From positions 62,001 to 126,000 of the forward strand of contig NZ_JALPQG010000005.1 in the NCBI RefSeq assembly GCF_023195695.1: DNA of 64,000 nucleotides. Reading direction: 5' to 3'. The number at the start of each line of letters is the position of its first letter. Position 1 is the stretch's first letter. Shown here piece by piece: positions 1 through 8,793 of this stretch. Source of the stretch: Aliiroseovarius sp. S1339 (GTDB taxonomy: Bacteria; Pseudomonadota; Alphaproteobacteria; Rhodobacterales; Rhodobacteraceae). The notes under the pieces are model-generated. The model did not search any database. It had not been told where the DNA came from and saw nothing but the letters and a program-made list of their open reading frames with translations. A program made the translations under genes and the position numbers.

Positions 1-1
1 G

Positions 2-1498
2 CATGGGAAGCTGACCGGCGACCCCGGCATTCTGTTCGTCACTCGTGGCCCGGGCGCGACCAATGCGGCATCCGGCATCCATGTTGCCCAGCAAGACAGC
101 ACACCGATGGTGGTGTTCGTGGGGCAAATCGCACGCGGCCACCGCGACCGTGAAGCGTTTCAGGAAGTGGACTATCGCGCTGTCTTCGGCACGCTCGCCA
201 AATGGGCGTGCGAAGTAGATCAGACCGACCGCCTGCCCGAATACCTTGCGCGCGCCTTTCATACGGCGCGCTCGGGTCGTCCCGGCCCGGTGGTTGTGGC
301 GTTGCCTGAGGATATGCTGAGCGCCGTTGCAGACGTGCCTGACCGTCCCGCCATGCCCCGCACCAACGGTCACGTCACGGTGCAGGATGCGCAAGACATC
401 GTAGACATTCTGGCTGATGCGAAAGCCCCGCTGGTCATCGCTGGCGGGCCGGGTTGGACCGCAGACGCCGCCCAGAACATATCCCGCTTTGCTGAAAGTT
501 TTGACCTGCCCGTGGCCTGCGCCTTCCGGCGGCAGGATTTCATGGACAACCGCCACCCAAAATATGTGGGTGATCTGGGCGTTGGAATGAACCCAAAGCT
601 GGGTGCCCGCTTGACCGAGGCCGATACACTGATCGTGTTGGGGTCACGTCTGGGCGACAGCGTGACCGGAGGATACGCTTTGCTGAACCCCGCAGCCACC
701 GGCAAGCGTATCGTGCACATCTACCCCGACCCGGACGAGCTTGGCCGCGTCTATCATGCCGATCTGGCGTTGGTGGCTACAGGTCCAGATGCGCTTAAAA
801 CCTTGGTCCAAACCAATGACATAGACGCGCCCGCATGGAAGTCTTGGGCCAAGGCCGCAAGGCAGGATTATGAGGCGTTCCAGAAGCCAGTCACCACACC
901 GGGCGACGTCAGGTTGGAAGACATCGTCCTTTGGCTGTCCGAACACCTTACGGATGACGCCATCATCACCAATGGAGCGGGGAATTATGCCACTTGGCTG
1001 CATCGTTATTTCTGCTTCAAGCAGCATGGCACGCAGCTCGCACCGACCTCTGGCTCGATGGGATACGGGTTTCCGGCAGCTGTGGCGGCCAGCCTTGAGA
1101 ACCCGGATCGCACGGTCGTTGCGTGGTTGGGGGACGGCGAATTCCAGATGACCTTGAACGAGATGTCGACGGCCATCCAGCACGGCTCAAAACCAATCGC
1201 GATCATCGCCAATAACGGGCGGTATGGCACAATCCGCATGCATCAGGAACGCACCTATCCGGGCCGCGTTTCGGGAACCGATATGGCCAACCCCGATTTC
1301 GCCGCCTTGGCGCGGGCCTATGGCGGGCACGGAGAAACGGTTACCAATGGCGTCGACTTCGCCGCCGCCTTCGCACGGGCACAAGACGCCAACACACTGG
1401 CGGTGATTGAGCTCGTTTTGGACCCGCAGGTCGCCACACCCGGTCTGACGATTGACGCATTACGGGCGCAGGGCGAAGCGAGGAAGGACAAGGTTTAA
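2..1498 (+). CDS. ThDP-dependent enzyme, acetolactate-synthase-like (5' end missing)
   Basis: The frame is open from the first bases of the window, so the start lies upstream; about 498 residues remain. The visible order is the rest of the pyrimidine-binding domain (RGPGATNAA near the left edge), a central Rossmann-like domain (PLVIAGGPG) and a C-terminal diphosphate-binding domain. Its cofactor motif is GDG at 1130-1138, followed by the paired Asn codons at 1211-1216. This is the layout of acetolactate synthase, benzoylformate decarboxylase and related 2-oxoacid or acyl-CoA enzymes. No small regulatory subunit gene is in view and the downstream gene is convergent, so I would not call it the housekeeping ilvB. 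The family is secure; the substrate is not known. Confidence 0.88.
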   Translation, partial: HGKLTGDPGILFVTRGPGATNAASGIHVAQQDSTPMVVFVGQIARGHRDREAFQEVDYRAVFGTLAKWACEVDQTDRLPEYLARAFHTARSGRPGPVVVALPEDMLSAVADVPDRPAMPRTNGHVTVQDAQDIVDILADAKAPLVIAGGPGWTADAAQNISRFAESFDLPVACAFRRQDFMDNRHPKYVGDLGVGMNPKLGARLTEADTLIVLGSRLGDSVTGGYALLNPAATGKRIVHIYPDPDELGRVYHADLALVATGPDALKTLVQTNDIDAPAWKSWAKAARQDYEAFQKPVTTPGDVRLEDIVLWLSEHLTDDAIITNGAGNYATWLHRYFCFKQHGTQLAPTSGSMGYGFPAAVAASLENPDRTVVAWLGDGEFQMTLNEMSTAIQHGSKPIAIIANNGRYGTIRMHQERTYPGRVSGTDMANPDFAALARAYGGHGETVTNGVDFAAAFARAQDANTLAVIELVLDPQVATPGLTIDALRAQGEARKDKV

Positions 1499-1528
1499 CC
1501 CATCTTGGATGCAGCGTTGGTCAACAGC

Positions 1529-1556
1529 AAAAGGGCGCATCGTTTCCGACACGCCC
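1529..1556 (-). terminator. Possible intrinsic terminator for the 1581-2786 gene
   Basis: Read on the minus strand, a GGGCG/CGCCC stem (1552-1556 with 1533-1537) encloses a second small stem (TCG/CGA) and is followed by a run of four T. It sits 25 bases beyond the stop codon. The stem is short, so this is a moderate call. Confidence 0.45.
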
Positions 1557-1580
1557 CCCTGCAACTTGTCTTTGCACGAT

Positions 1581-2786
1581 TTACTCGGCCGGAACAGCCT
1601 GCCCCGATGCGCGCCCGAAATGCTGTTTGTTCAGACGAAACACCAGCGCGACCATGGCGAACTGGAAGGCTATCGCAATGGCCGTGACCGCCCAGTACGT
1701 GGCCGAATACTTATCCAGCACGCCAGCCTGCACCATTCCGGTGTTCACGAAGAACTGCAACAGAACTGACAGTGCCACACCGGGGCACACCAGCGCATAG
1801 GAACCAGGCGAGGTTTCGTTGCCAAAGACGAAACTTTTCCAGTAATTATGGCGTGCCAGCATTACCAGACCCAACAGGCCAAACAGGACCTGAATGGCAA
1901 CCAGACGGGCTAGGAAGATCATGGTTTCGCCCGCAGTGCCGTGCACCTCGAACGTGGCGTGAAGGCCGTGGTTTTGGCGCAAGGCCATGATGCCCAGAAT
2001 GGTCATCAGCGGGATTACGATCAACAGAGTGGGCGCAGTTTCCTTCGATGTGCCATAGTGCAGCATCGAGTTGAACGCAGTGAACAATGCAAGCGCCGCA
2101 TAGGTCAGGGACGCCACCCCAAAGAAGGTCGACCCAATCAACGCAACACCAACCACCACCGTATTGGTGCTCATTGCGGCAGGCGCCGAAAAGCCAACGG
2201 CGGTCATTGCCAGCGCGAAGGCAGGCAGCATCTGCGCAAAGCTGTTATGCGCGGTCACGTCGAACACGCCACCTTCAGTCAGAACGCGCCCAAGGAAGTC
2301 ACCGATATAGATCAGCGCCAGAATACCGATGGCCAGAAAGGCTGCCATCGCGAATGGGAACAGATATTCGACGATCGACCATAGGCCCGGCACGAAAACC
2401 AAACCGGCGACAAACAAGCCGTTCACGCTCATCGCCAATGCAAGAGGCATGGCAAGGATGGTCGTTTCGGCGTTCGAGTTTTTCAGCGTCTCATACGCAT
2501 CGGTTTTGCGGAAGGCCGAGAACGCTTTCAGGTTCCAGAACAGGTATTTCAGGTTCAGGAACACGAAGGTTGCAATGCCGGCCCATGCGACGGCGATGGC
2601 GACCTTCATGCCGATGGTTCCGGTGCTGAAAGCGGCCAGAATGTCTTCGAAAACCGGCACCGGTTGGCCCTTATGGGACACCCAGAACATCAGATACATG
2701 AAGAAGGTGACCGACAGGCCACCTGCACCGACAGAGGCAAGGAAGTATAGCGGCGAGTATTTGTCCGCTGGACGATTGGGTTGCAT
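1581..2786 (-). CDS. Multi-pass inner-membrane protein, TsoY-like
   Basis: This 401-residue protein is almost entirely hydrophobic, with about ten predicted membrane spans. It opens with a conserved-looking N-terminus (YSPLYFLASVGAGGL). From memory it matches the TsoY family of (seleno)proteins from sulfur-oxidising and marine bacteria; the Cys in SYALVCPGVA may be the position taken by selenocysteine in some members. I give that as a likely family, not a proven function. The start is the ATG at 2784-2786, preceded by GGAGAAATCCG; an upstream in-frame start at 2849 lacks a ribosome site. A perfect ATTC-N8-GAAT inverted repeat lies 15-35 bases upstream and suggests control by a sulfide- or persulfide-sensing ArsR-type repressor, which fits a sulfur-related role. 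Confidence 0.72.
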   Translation of the reverse strand: MQPNRPADKYSPLYFLASVGAGGLSVTFFMYLMFWVSHKGQPVPVFEDILAAFSTGTIGMKVAIAVAWAGIATFVFLNLKYLFWNLKAFSAFRKTDAYETLKNSNAETTILAMPLALAMSVNGLFVAGLVFVPGLWSIVEYLFPFAMAAFLAIGILALIYIGDFLGRVLTEGGVFDVTAHNSFAQMLPAFALAMTAVGFSAPAAMSTNTVVVGVALIGSTFFGVASLTYAALALFTAFNSMLHYGTSKETAPTLLIVIPLMTILGIMALRQNHGLHATFEVHGTAGETMIFLARLVAIQVLFGLLGLVMLARHNYWKSFVFGNETSPGSYALVCPGVALSVLLQFFVNTGMVQAGVLDKYSATYWAVTAIAIAFQFAMVALVFRLNKQHFGRASGQAVPAE

Positions 2787-2801
2787 CGGATTTCTCCATT
2801 C

Positions 2802-2821
2802 ATATTCATATTTATGAATAT
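2802..2821. promoter_or_regulatory. Inverted repeat, SqrR/BigR-type operator candidate
   Basis: The arms ATATTCATA and TATGAATAT are perfectly complementary with a 2-base spacer. The core (2804-2819) is ATTC-N8-GAAT, the pattern reported for SqrR in Rhodobacter and similar to BigR sites. It lies just upstream of the TsoY-like gene and in the intergenic region shared with the divergent lipoprotein gene. Confidence 0.6.
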
Positions 2822-2945
2822 TTATAGAACTGGTTGGTTCCCGACGCAAGCCCTAGGGCCAGCCAAGTTGTCGCACCCTGATCTCGCAAAGATTCACCAG
2901 TTGTTAACCAAACCCACGCACCGTGCTGAAAAACGGAGGTGTGGT

Positions 2946-3260
2946 TTGACGAAATTCGGAAAAATTGTTGCAGTTGTAGGCATTGGGGTAGCCCTCAGCG
3001 CCTGTGACAGCCCTAGCCCGCAGTTCATGTCGTCCGATACCAGCGTGAAGAAAGTGACTGTGGAAGGCTCAACCTTCTCGGTTCACCGGCGCGAAAACTG
3101 GGTCGAGGTCTATCGCACGAGTTTTGAGGCCCTGCCACGCATTCCAATCATACTGGCGCGCTCGAAAACAGCCATTGAACAAGCCACTGGATGCCGGGTC
3201 GTTGAAGGATCACTGTCCGGCGATCAAGCTATCCAACGAGCCGAGATTGATTGCAGCTAA
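2946..3260 (+). CDS. Small lipoprotein of unknown function
   Basis: The 104-residue product begins with a lipoprotein signal: a charged start, a hydrophobic run (IVAVVGIGVAL) and the lipobox LSAC at residues 18-21. The start is TTG at 2946, chosen because GGAGGT at 2935-2940 is ideally spaced and no ATG fits. The mature part is about 84 residues and has Cys residues in GCRVVEG and near the C-terminus, which may form a disulfide. I do not recognise the family. It diverges from the TsoY-like gene and converges with the acetyltransferase gene that follows. Confidence 0.68.
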   Translation: MTKFGKIVAVVGIGVALSACDSPSPQFMSSDTSVKKVTVEGSTFSVHRRENWVEVYRTSFEALPRIPIILARSKTAIEQATGCRVVEGSLSGDQAIQRAEIDCS

Positions 3261-3270
3261 GCCCACGCAG

Positions 3271-3741
3271 CTACTCGCGAACTGTCTTTTCAAACCGAAC
3301 AGACGTGGGTCTGTCAAAGCCTGGATGCGCGGTTTCGCGGGCTTTAACGAATCCCATGCGCTTAAAAATCGCGTGGTTTTCCTCCAACTCAATCCGCGTC
3401 TGCAAGACCAGCCGCGTCAGGCCCAGCGCGGCGGCCCGTTCCTCGGCCAAGGCAATCAGGACGCGGGCCAAGCCCTGCCCCTGCGCGACCGGGTCAACGG
3501 CCAGCTTTCCGACATATAGCGCGGGGGGCGTGGCGTCCGGGTGCGGCGTCAGGAACATGCAGGCCCTGTCGCCAATGACCCAAACCTCACCCGTGCGGGC
3601 CTGATCTGCGATCCCTGCCTCGGTCAACTGATGCAGTGAACTGGGCGGATCAATGCGCCCGTGCATATCGGCAAACGCCCTTCGAAGCAGCGCAAGGATC
3701 GGCGCGGTATCTTCGTCTGGGCTCATTCGACGTGGTTTCAT
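3271..3741 (-). CDS. GNAT-family N-acetyltransferase
   Basis: This 156-residue protein has the GNAT fold. The strand YVGKLAVDP is followed by the acetyl-CoA loop QGQGLARVLI and a typical C-terminal segment (RIELEENHAIFKRMGF). The start at 3741 is preceded by GGAGGCGCTGAA; a longer frame to 3801 has no ribosome site. The substrate cannot be told from sequence. It stands alone, convergent with the lipoprotein gene 10 bases away. Confidence 0.82.
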   Translation of the reverse strand: MKPRRMSPDEDTAPILALLRRAFADMHGRIDPPSSLHQLTEAGIADQARTGEVWVIGDRACMFLTPHPDATPPALYVGKLAVDPVAQGQGLARVLIALAEERAAALGLTRLVLQTRIELEENHAIFKRMGFVKARETAHPGFDRPTSVRFEKTVRE

Positions 3742-3902
3742 TTCAGCGCCTCCAGCCGTCCACACACTAAGTTGGACCGCAGCCCCATGGCCCACGTTCA
3801 ATCGCCGATGAAGCCGGGAGTGGCGGCCAGAAGATGCATATCGCGTCCCTTGCGGATTGGTGGTATGTGACCGTCGAACCCTCGCCCAATCAAGGTTGAA
3901 CC

Positions 3903-4067
3903 ATGAATTACAAAGCAGCCGGCGCGCCCAAGCCCGCCAAAGGCAACCCCCGCCACGCCGAACATAATGCGCGCGGCACCGAGAAAAATCCGCTTAACCG
4001 GAAAGACGACAAAGCTGCACTGCTTGAGCGGATGAAGGCTGCCGCCGAAAAACCCAAGAAGGGCTGA
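3903..4067 (+). CDS. Small basic hypothetical protein
   Basis: A 54-residue frame starts MNYKAAGAPKPAKG and ends KAAAEKPKKG. It is rich in Lys, Ala, Pro and Asn, has no membrane segment and is probably unstructured, with one short helix (DDKAALLERMKAAAE). The ribosome site (CAAGG) is weak. The strong base composition bias and the tight fit before the convergent gene at 4075 make it a plausible real gene. Function unknown. Confidence 0.55.
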   Translation: MNYKAAGAPKPAKGNPRHAEHNARGTEKNPLNRKDDKAALLERMKAAAEKPKKG

Positions 4068-4074
4068 GCGTCCA

Positions 4075-4557
4075 TCACAACTTCTTCGTCATAAAAACCG
4101 AGCTATTGGCTGCCGGGTAATCCCCGAAAGGCCCGCATTTGGCAAACCCCGCCCGTTCATACAGCCGGTGGGCGGCGTGCAGGACATCGCCGGTTTCCAG
4201 CTTCAAGGCCGCGTAACCTTTGGTGCGGGCGGTTACTTCGATCTGCGCCAGCAACAACTCTCCAACCCCTTTGCCGCGTGCCTCGGGCGAGACGAACATC
4301 GATTTCACCTCGCCATAGTCACCTTTGTCGGCCAACGCACCGGTACCCAGCAATTGATCGCCTTCACGCGCCACGAAAAAGGAAATCTCGGGCACACAAA
4401 GGTCGCCAATATCGAGGTAGAAGTTGTCTTCCGGCGGAAAAAGCTCCTCCATCAAAGCATGGCTTTGCATCAGCAGCGCTGTAGCGTCGGGCGCGCGGGG
4501 ATCGCCGGGGATGACCTTGATGGTCACGCCAACGGTGGAATGTTTCTTGTATTGCAC
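4075..4557 (-). CDS. GNAT-family N-acetyltransferase
   Basis: About 160 residues with GNAT features: the strand GEVKSMFVSPEARGKGVGELLL holds the acetyl-CoA loop (R-G-K-G-V-G), and the end LYERAGFAKCGPFGDYP is typical of the family. The start is taken as GTG at 4557, preceded by GGAGGGCAAA; the frame stays open to 4671 without a ribosome site. Substrate unknown. It diverges from smc. Confidence 0.8.
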   Translation of the reverse strand: MQYKKHSTVGVTIKVIPGDPRAPDATALLMQSHALMEELFPPEDNFYLDIGDLCVPEISFFVAREGDQLLGTGALADKGDYGEVKSMFVSPEARGKGVGELLLAQIEVTARTKGYAALKLETGDVLHAAHRLYERAGFAKCGPFGDYPAANSSVFMTKKL

Positions 4558-4784
4558 TTTGCCCTCCAAGCCCCAAATTGCAGCGTGCGGCTTGGCGGGG
4601 TCAAGACAGAAACCCGCCAGACGCGCCGCTTTGGCAGCAACGAACGGCCTGATGGGTCGCAACGAATGCAATATCTTGTGGATAACCCGCCGAAATCATC
4701 CATATGTCGCGGTCTATCGTTGACTTGCCCCCAATCCCCGGAAAAACTCGGTGTCCGAGAAGAATCAATAATGAGGCAGACCGC

Positions 4785-7700
4785 TTGCGGTTTTCAAAGC
4801 TCCGACTGAATGGCTTCAAAAGCTTCGTGGACCCGACCGATCTTGTGATCGCGGACGGGCTGACAGGCGTTGTCGGACCCAATGGCTGTGGTAAGTCGAA
4901 CTTGCTCGAAGCGCTGCGCTGGGTCATGGGCGAAAACCGCCCGACCGCGATGCGGGGCGGTGGGATGGAAGACGTGATCTTCGCTGGTGCTTCGACCCGG
5001 CCCGCCCGCAACTTTGCCGAGGTGGCGCTGTTACTGGACAACAGCGAGCGACTGGCGCCCTCGGGCTTCAACGACAATGACAACGTGGAAATTGTGCGCC
5101 GGATCACACGGGACGCGGGCTCGGCCTATAAGGTCAACACCAAGGATGTGCGGGCGCGGGACGTGCAGATGCTGTTCGCCGATGCCTCAACCGGGGCGCA
5201 TTCACCTGCGCTTGTCCGTCAGGGGCAGATCAGCGAACTGATCAACGCAAAACCGAAATCTCGCCGCCGCATTCTGGAAGAGGCTGCTGGCATCTCGGGT
5301 CTCTATCAGCGTCGCCATGAAGCCGAGTTAAAGCTGAAAGGGACCGAGACCAACCTGTCGCGTGTCGATGATGTCGTTGAGCAGTTGGCCTCGCAGTTAG
5401 GACAATTGGCGCGGCAAGCGCGACAAGCCGCACGGTATCGCACCATTGGCGACGAATTGCGCCGCGCCGAAGGGCTGTTGCTGTATCGTCGCTGGAAAGA
5501 AGCAGACGCCGCCCGCGCCGAGGCCGAAGCCCAGCTAACCGAACGTGTGAAGGCGGCCGCCGCCGCCGAAGGTGCGTCACGCGCGGCGACCAAAGCCCGG
5601 CAAGAAGCAGAAGACCAACTGCCGCCGCTGCGCGAGGAAGAAGCCGTCGCCGCCGCCATCTTGCAACGCCTTCAGGTCCAACGCGATCAGCTATCAGATC
5701 AGGAAGCCCAAGCCCGCCAGCGCATTGAAACGCTGACGGCGCGGATCACGCAACTGTCGCGTGACATCGAACGCGAAAGCGGGTTGAACAGGGACGCTGG
5801 CGAAACAATCGAGCGGCTGGAGTGGGAGCAGACGCAGATCACCAAAGCCTCGGGTGGGCATGACGCAGCGCTGGACGCGGCCAATGCAGACGCGCGGGAA
5901 AGTGCCGCGATCTTGCAAGAACGTGAAGGCGATCTGTCCCAACTGACCGAAGACATGGCCCGCCTATCGGCCCGTCACCAATCGGCCCACCGCCTGCTGG
6001 AAGACAGCCGCAAGACGCTTGAAAAAAGCGAGGCAGAGGCCGAACGCGCCCGTGCCGCGATGGATGAGGCCAAAGGTGCGCTGGACAAAGCAGGCGCGGA
6101 TTTTGAGGCTGCCAAGTCCGCCGAAGCCACGGCGGCGAAGGCAGCAGAGGCAGCAGAGGCAGCACTGGTCGCCGCCGATGAAGCCCGCGACGAAGCGCAG
6201 GCCCGCGAGGCGGATGCCCGCGCCGCCCGGTCCTCGGCTGAAGGCGAAGTAAACGCGCTGCATGCCGAAGTGCAGGCGCTGGCGCGATTGGTCGAACGTG
6301 ATGCATCTGAGGGCGGTCAGGTTCTGGATGATCTGCGGGTGAAGCCGGGCTACGAAAAGGCGCTGGGCGCGGCTTTGGCGGATGATCTGCGCGCGCCTGA
6401 AATTGTCGGTGACGCGCCGTCCGGTTGGGCATCATTGCCCGCCTATGCGCAAGCGCAACCCCTGCCCGATGGCGTCAATGCCTTGTCCAATTACGTCACC
6501 GTGCCAGAGGTCCTGGCCCGCCGGATGAGTCAGATTGGTCTGGTCAGCACAGAAGACGCCGCCCGACTTCAGACTGACTTGAAGCCTGGCCAGCGCCTTG
6601 TGTCGATGGAAGGTGATCTATGGCGTTGGGACGGGTTCCGCGCCGGTGCCGAAGATCAACCCTCTACGGCCGCATTGCGCCTTGAGCAGTTGAACCGCCT
6701 GCAGGAATTGAAGCAGGATCTCGAAGAGGCCTCCGCCCGTGCGGATGGTGCACGCGCAGCCCATGAAGCGTTGAAAGCTCAGCTGGTCGAAACCACAGAC
6801 GCCGACAAGCGCGCACGCGATGCCCGCCGCGACGCAGACCGCACCGTCACCGAAGCCAACCGCGCTTTGTCCCGCGCAGAAGCTGACCGTAATATTGCGG
6901 GCGGCAAGCTGGAAAACCTTGGGATGGCCTTGACGCGTCACGAAGAAGAATCGATGGGCGCGCGCCAAAGGCTGATTGAAGCCGAACGCGGCGTGGCTGA
7001 TTTGGGCGATCTGGATGCGGCGCGTTCGCAAGTTGAAGACGTCAAGATGGCCGTGGAAGCCGCGCGGATGACGATGATGGCCAAACGCTCGGCCCACGAT
7101 GAATTGCGCCGCGAAGGCGAAGCCCGCACCCGCCGCTCTCAGGAGATCATAAAAGAGGTTTCTGGCTGGAGGCACCGCCTTGAAACCGCCGGGAAACGAA
7201 TTGCCGAGCTTGAAGAACGTAAAAGCGAAAGCGAAGCCGAGCTGAAAGAAGCAAACGCCGCGCCCGACGAGTTGGCCGCCAAACGGGACGAACTGGCAGA
7301 TGCAATTGGCGAAGCCGAGACACGGCGCAAGGCCGCCGCCGACAAGCTGGCCGAATGCGAAACGGCAGAGCGCGTTGCGACAACCACCGAACGCGACGCT
7401 GAACGCACCGCCGGCGAAGCCCGCGAGGCCCGCGCGCGCGCCGAGGCACGCTCTGACGCCGCTCGCGAAACCGTGACCTACGCTGCCGAGCGGATTGCGG
7501 AGGATATGGAAACCACGCCGGATGCCTTGTTGGAAAGCCTTGACGGCGACCCCGACAAGATGCCGTCAGCCGAGCAGATCGAACATGATGTGAACCGTCT
7601 GAAACGCCAACGCGATGCCTTGGGGGCCGTGAACTTGCGCGCCGAAGAAGACGCGAAAGAGGTTCAGGAAGAACACGACACGCTGCTGAAAGAAAAGACC

Positions 7701-8240
7701 GATCTGGAAGAGGCGATCAAGAAGTTGCGCAGCGGGATTGCCAGCTTGAACAAGGAAGGTCGCGAACGACTGTTGACCGCTTTTGAGCAGGTGAATGACA
7801 GCTTCGGCAACCTGTTCAAACATCTGTTTGGCGGTGGCGAGGCGAAGCTCGTGCTGGTCGAAAGCGACGACCCGCTTGACGCCGGGCTTGAGATTATGTG
7901 CCAACCGCCTGGCAAGAAATTATCTACGCTCAGCCTGCTTTCGGGCGGCGAACAGACCCTGACCGCACTGGCGCTGATCTTCGCGGTGTTCTTAGCCAAC
8001 CCCGCCCCCATTTGTGTGCTGGACGAGGTCGATGCGCCGCTAGATGACGCAAACGTCACGCGCTTCTGCGACCTGCTGGACGAAATGACCCGCCGTACCG
8101 ACACGCGATTCCTGATCATCACCCACCACGCCGTGACCATGTCTCGGATGGACCGCTTGTTCGGCGTGACCATGGCCGAGATGGGGGTTAGCCAACTGGT
8201 AAGTGTCGATCTGAAAAATGCCGAAGCGCTGGTCGCCTGA
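4785..8240 (+). CDS. smc: Chromosome segregation ATPase SMC
   Basis: This is a full-length SMC of 1151 residues. The N-terminal head has Walker A GPNGCGKSN at residues 31-39. Two long Ala/Glu/Arg-rich coiled coils flank a hinge at about 505-620. The C-terminal head has the signature LSGGEQ at 1052-1057 and Walker B VLDEVDAPLDD with the catalytic Asp-Glu at 1080-1081. The protein acts in the cytoplasm, condensing and separating sister chromosomes with ScpA and ScpB, neither of which is nearby. The start is TTG at 4785, giving the usual SMC beginning MRFSKLRLNGFKSF, with GAGG about 7 bases upstream. The frame is also open upstream to an ATG at 4704, but those 27 residues do not resemble SMC. 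Confidence 0.97.
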   Translation: MRFSKLRLNGFKSFVDPTDLVIADGLTGVVGPNGCGKSNLLEALRWVMGENRPTAMRGGGMEDVIFAGASTRPARNFAEVALLLDNSERLAPSGFNDNDNVEIVRRITRDAGSAYKVNTKDVRARDVQMLFADASTGAHSPALVRQGQISELINAKPKSRRRILEEAAGISGLYQRRHEAELKLKGTETNLSRVDDVVEQLASQLGQLARQARQAARYRTIGDELRRAEGLLLYRRWKEADAARAEAEAQLTERVKAAAAAEGASRAATKARQEAEDQLPPLREEEAVAAAILQRLQVQRDQLSDQEAQARQRIETLTARITQLSRDIERESGLNRDAGETIERLEWEQTQITKASGGHDAALDAANADARESAAILQEREGDLSQLTEDMARLSARHQSAHRLLEDSRKTLEKSEAEAERARAAMDEAKGALDKAGADFEAAKSAEATAAKAAEAAEAALVAADEARDEAQAREADARAARSSAEGEVNALHAEVQALARLVERDASEGGQVLDDLRVKPGYEKALGAALADDLRAPEIVGDAPSGWASLPAYAQAQPLPDGVNALSNYVTVPEVLARRMSQIGLVSTEDAARLQTDLKPGQRLVSMEGDLWRWDGFRAGAEDQPSTAALRLEQLNRLQELKQDLEEASARADGARAAHEALKAQLVETTDADKRARDARRDADRTVTEANRALSRAEADRNIAGGKLENLGMALTRHEEESMGARQRLIEAERGVADLGDLDAARSQVEDVKMAVEAARMTMMAKRSAHDELRREGEARTRRSQEIIKEVSGWRHRLETAGKRIAELEERKSESEAELKEANAAPDELAAKRDELADAIGEAETRRKAAADKLAECETAERVATTTERDAERTAGEAREARARAEARSDAARETVTYAAERIAEDMETTPDALLESLDGDPDKMPSAEQIEHDVNRLKRQRDALGAVNLRAEEDAKEVQEEHDTLLKEKTDLEEAIKKLRSGIASLNKEGRERLLTAFEQVNDSFGNLFKHLFGGGEAKLVLVESDDPLDAGLEIMCQPPGKKLSTLSLLSGGEQTLTALALIFAVFLANPAPICVLDEVDAPLDDANVTRFCDLLDEMTRRTDTRFLIITHHAVTMSRMDRLFGVTMAEMGVSQLVSVDLKNAEALVA

Positions 8241-8307
8241 CCTCTGCGTTGCGCCATCTGACGAAGCCGCCTAGGGTCAGTTAAACGAGTTTAGCCGGAG
8301 TGATATT

Positions 8308-8775
8308 ATGAATTTCCCGTTGCTTTCAGCGACCGCAGCAATTGCCGCCTTCTTGGCGACGGGCGCTCTTGCCGATCCGATCAAAGCCTCTGACCCGCAA
8401 AGTGTTTTGGGTTATTTCAAAGAGATCGGTGCCCCGGCCACATTGACCGAGGACAGCGTCGGCGATCCGTTGATCGAGATCCAGTATTACGGCACCACAT
8501 TCGCCGTCTTCTTCTATGGCTGCGACGACAACAAAAACTGCAATTCACTGCAGCTCTACGCGGGCTACACTGCGGAAAATGAAATCTCGGCCGAGGATTT
8601 GAACTCCTGGAACGCAGACCAACGCTATGGCCGCGTTTACCAAGACTCGGACGGCAGAAAAAAGCTGGAATACGATATCTATACCGGCAATGCCGGTGTC
8701 AGCTCGGACGATTTCGACGAGATGTTTGATATCTGGACGGAACTGGTCAAGAGTTTCGAAGACCAGTTGTCTTGA
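8308..8775 (+). CDS. Secreted YbjN-domain protein
   Basis: The 155-residue product begins with a signal peptide (cleavage likely after GALA, residue 22). The rest looks like a YbjN domain (DPQSVLGYFKEIG, then paired strands, then the helix DDFDEMFDIWTELVKSF). Two Cys in YGCDDNKNCNSL may form a disulfide in the periplasm. CCGGAGTGATATT precedes the ATG. YbjN proteins are linked to stress and surface traits in enterobacteria; the role here is unknown. It is convergent with the transglycosylase gene. Confidence 0.72.
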   Translation: MNFPLLSATAAIAAFLATGALADPIKASDPQSVLGYFKEIGAPATLTEDSVGDPLIEIQYYGTTFAVFFYGCDDNKNCNSLQLYAGYTAENEISAEDLNSWNADQRYGRVYQDSDGRKKLEYDIYTGNAGVSSDDFDEMFDIWTELVKSFEDQLS

Positions 8776-8793
8776 GCCGGCGCGCTGTAGCGT

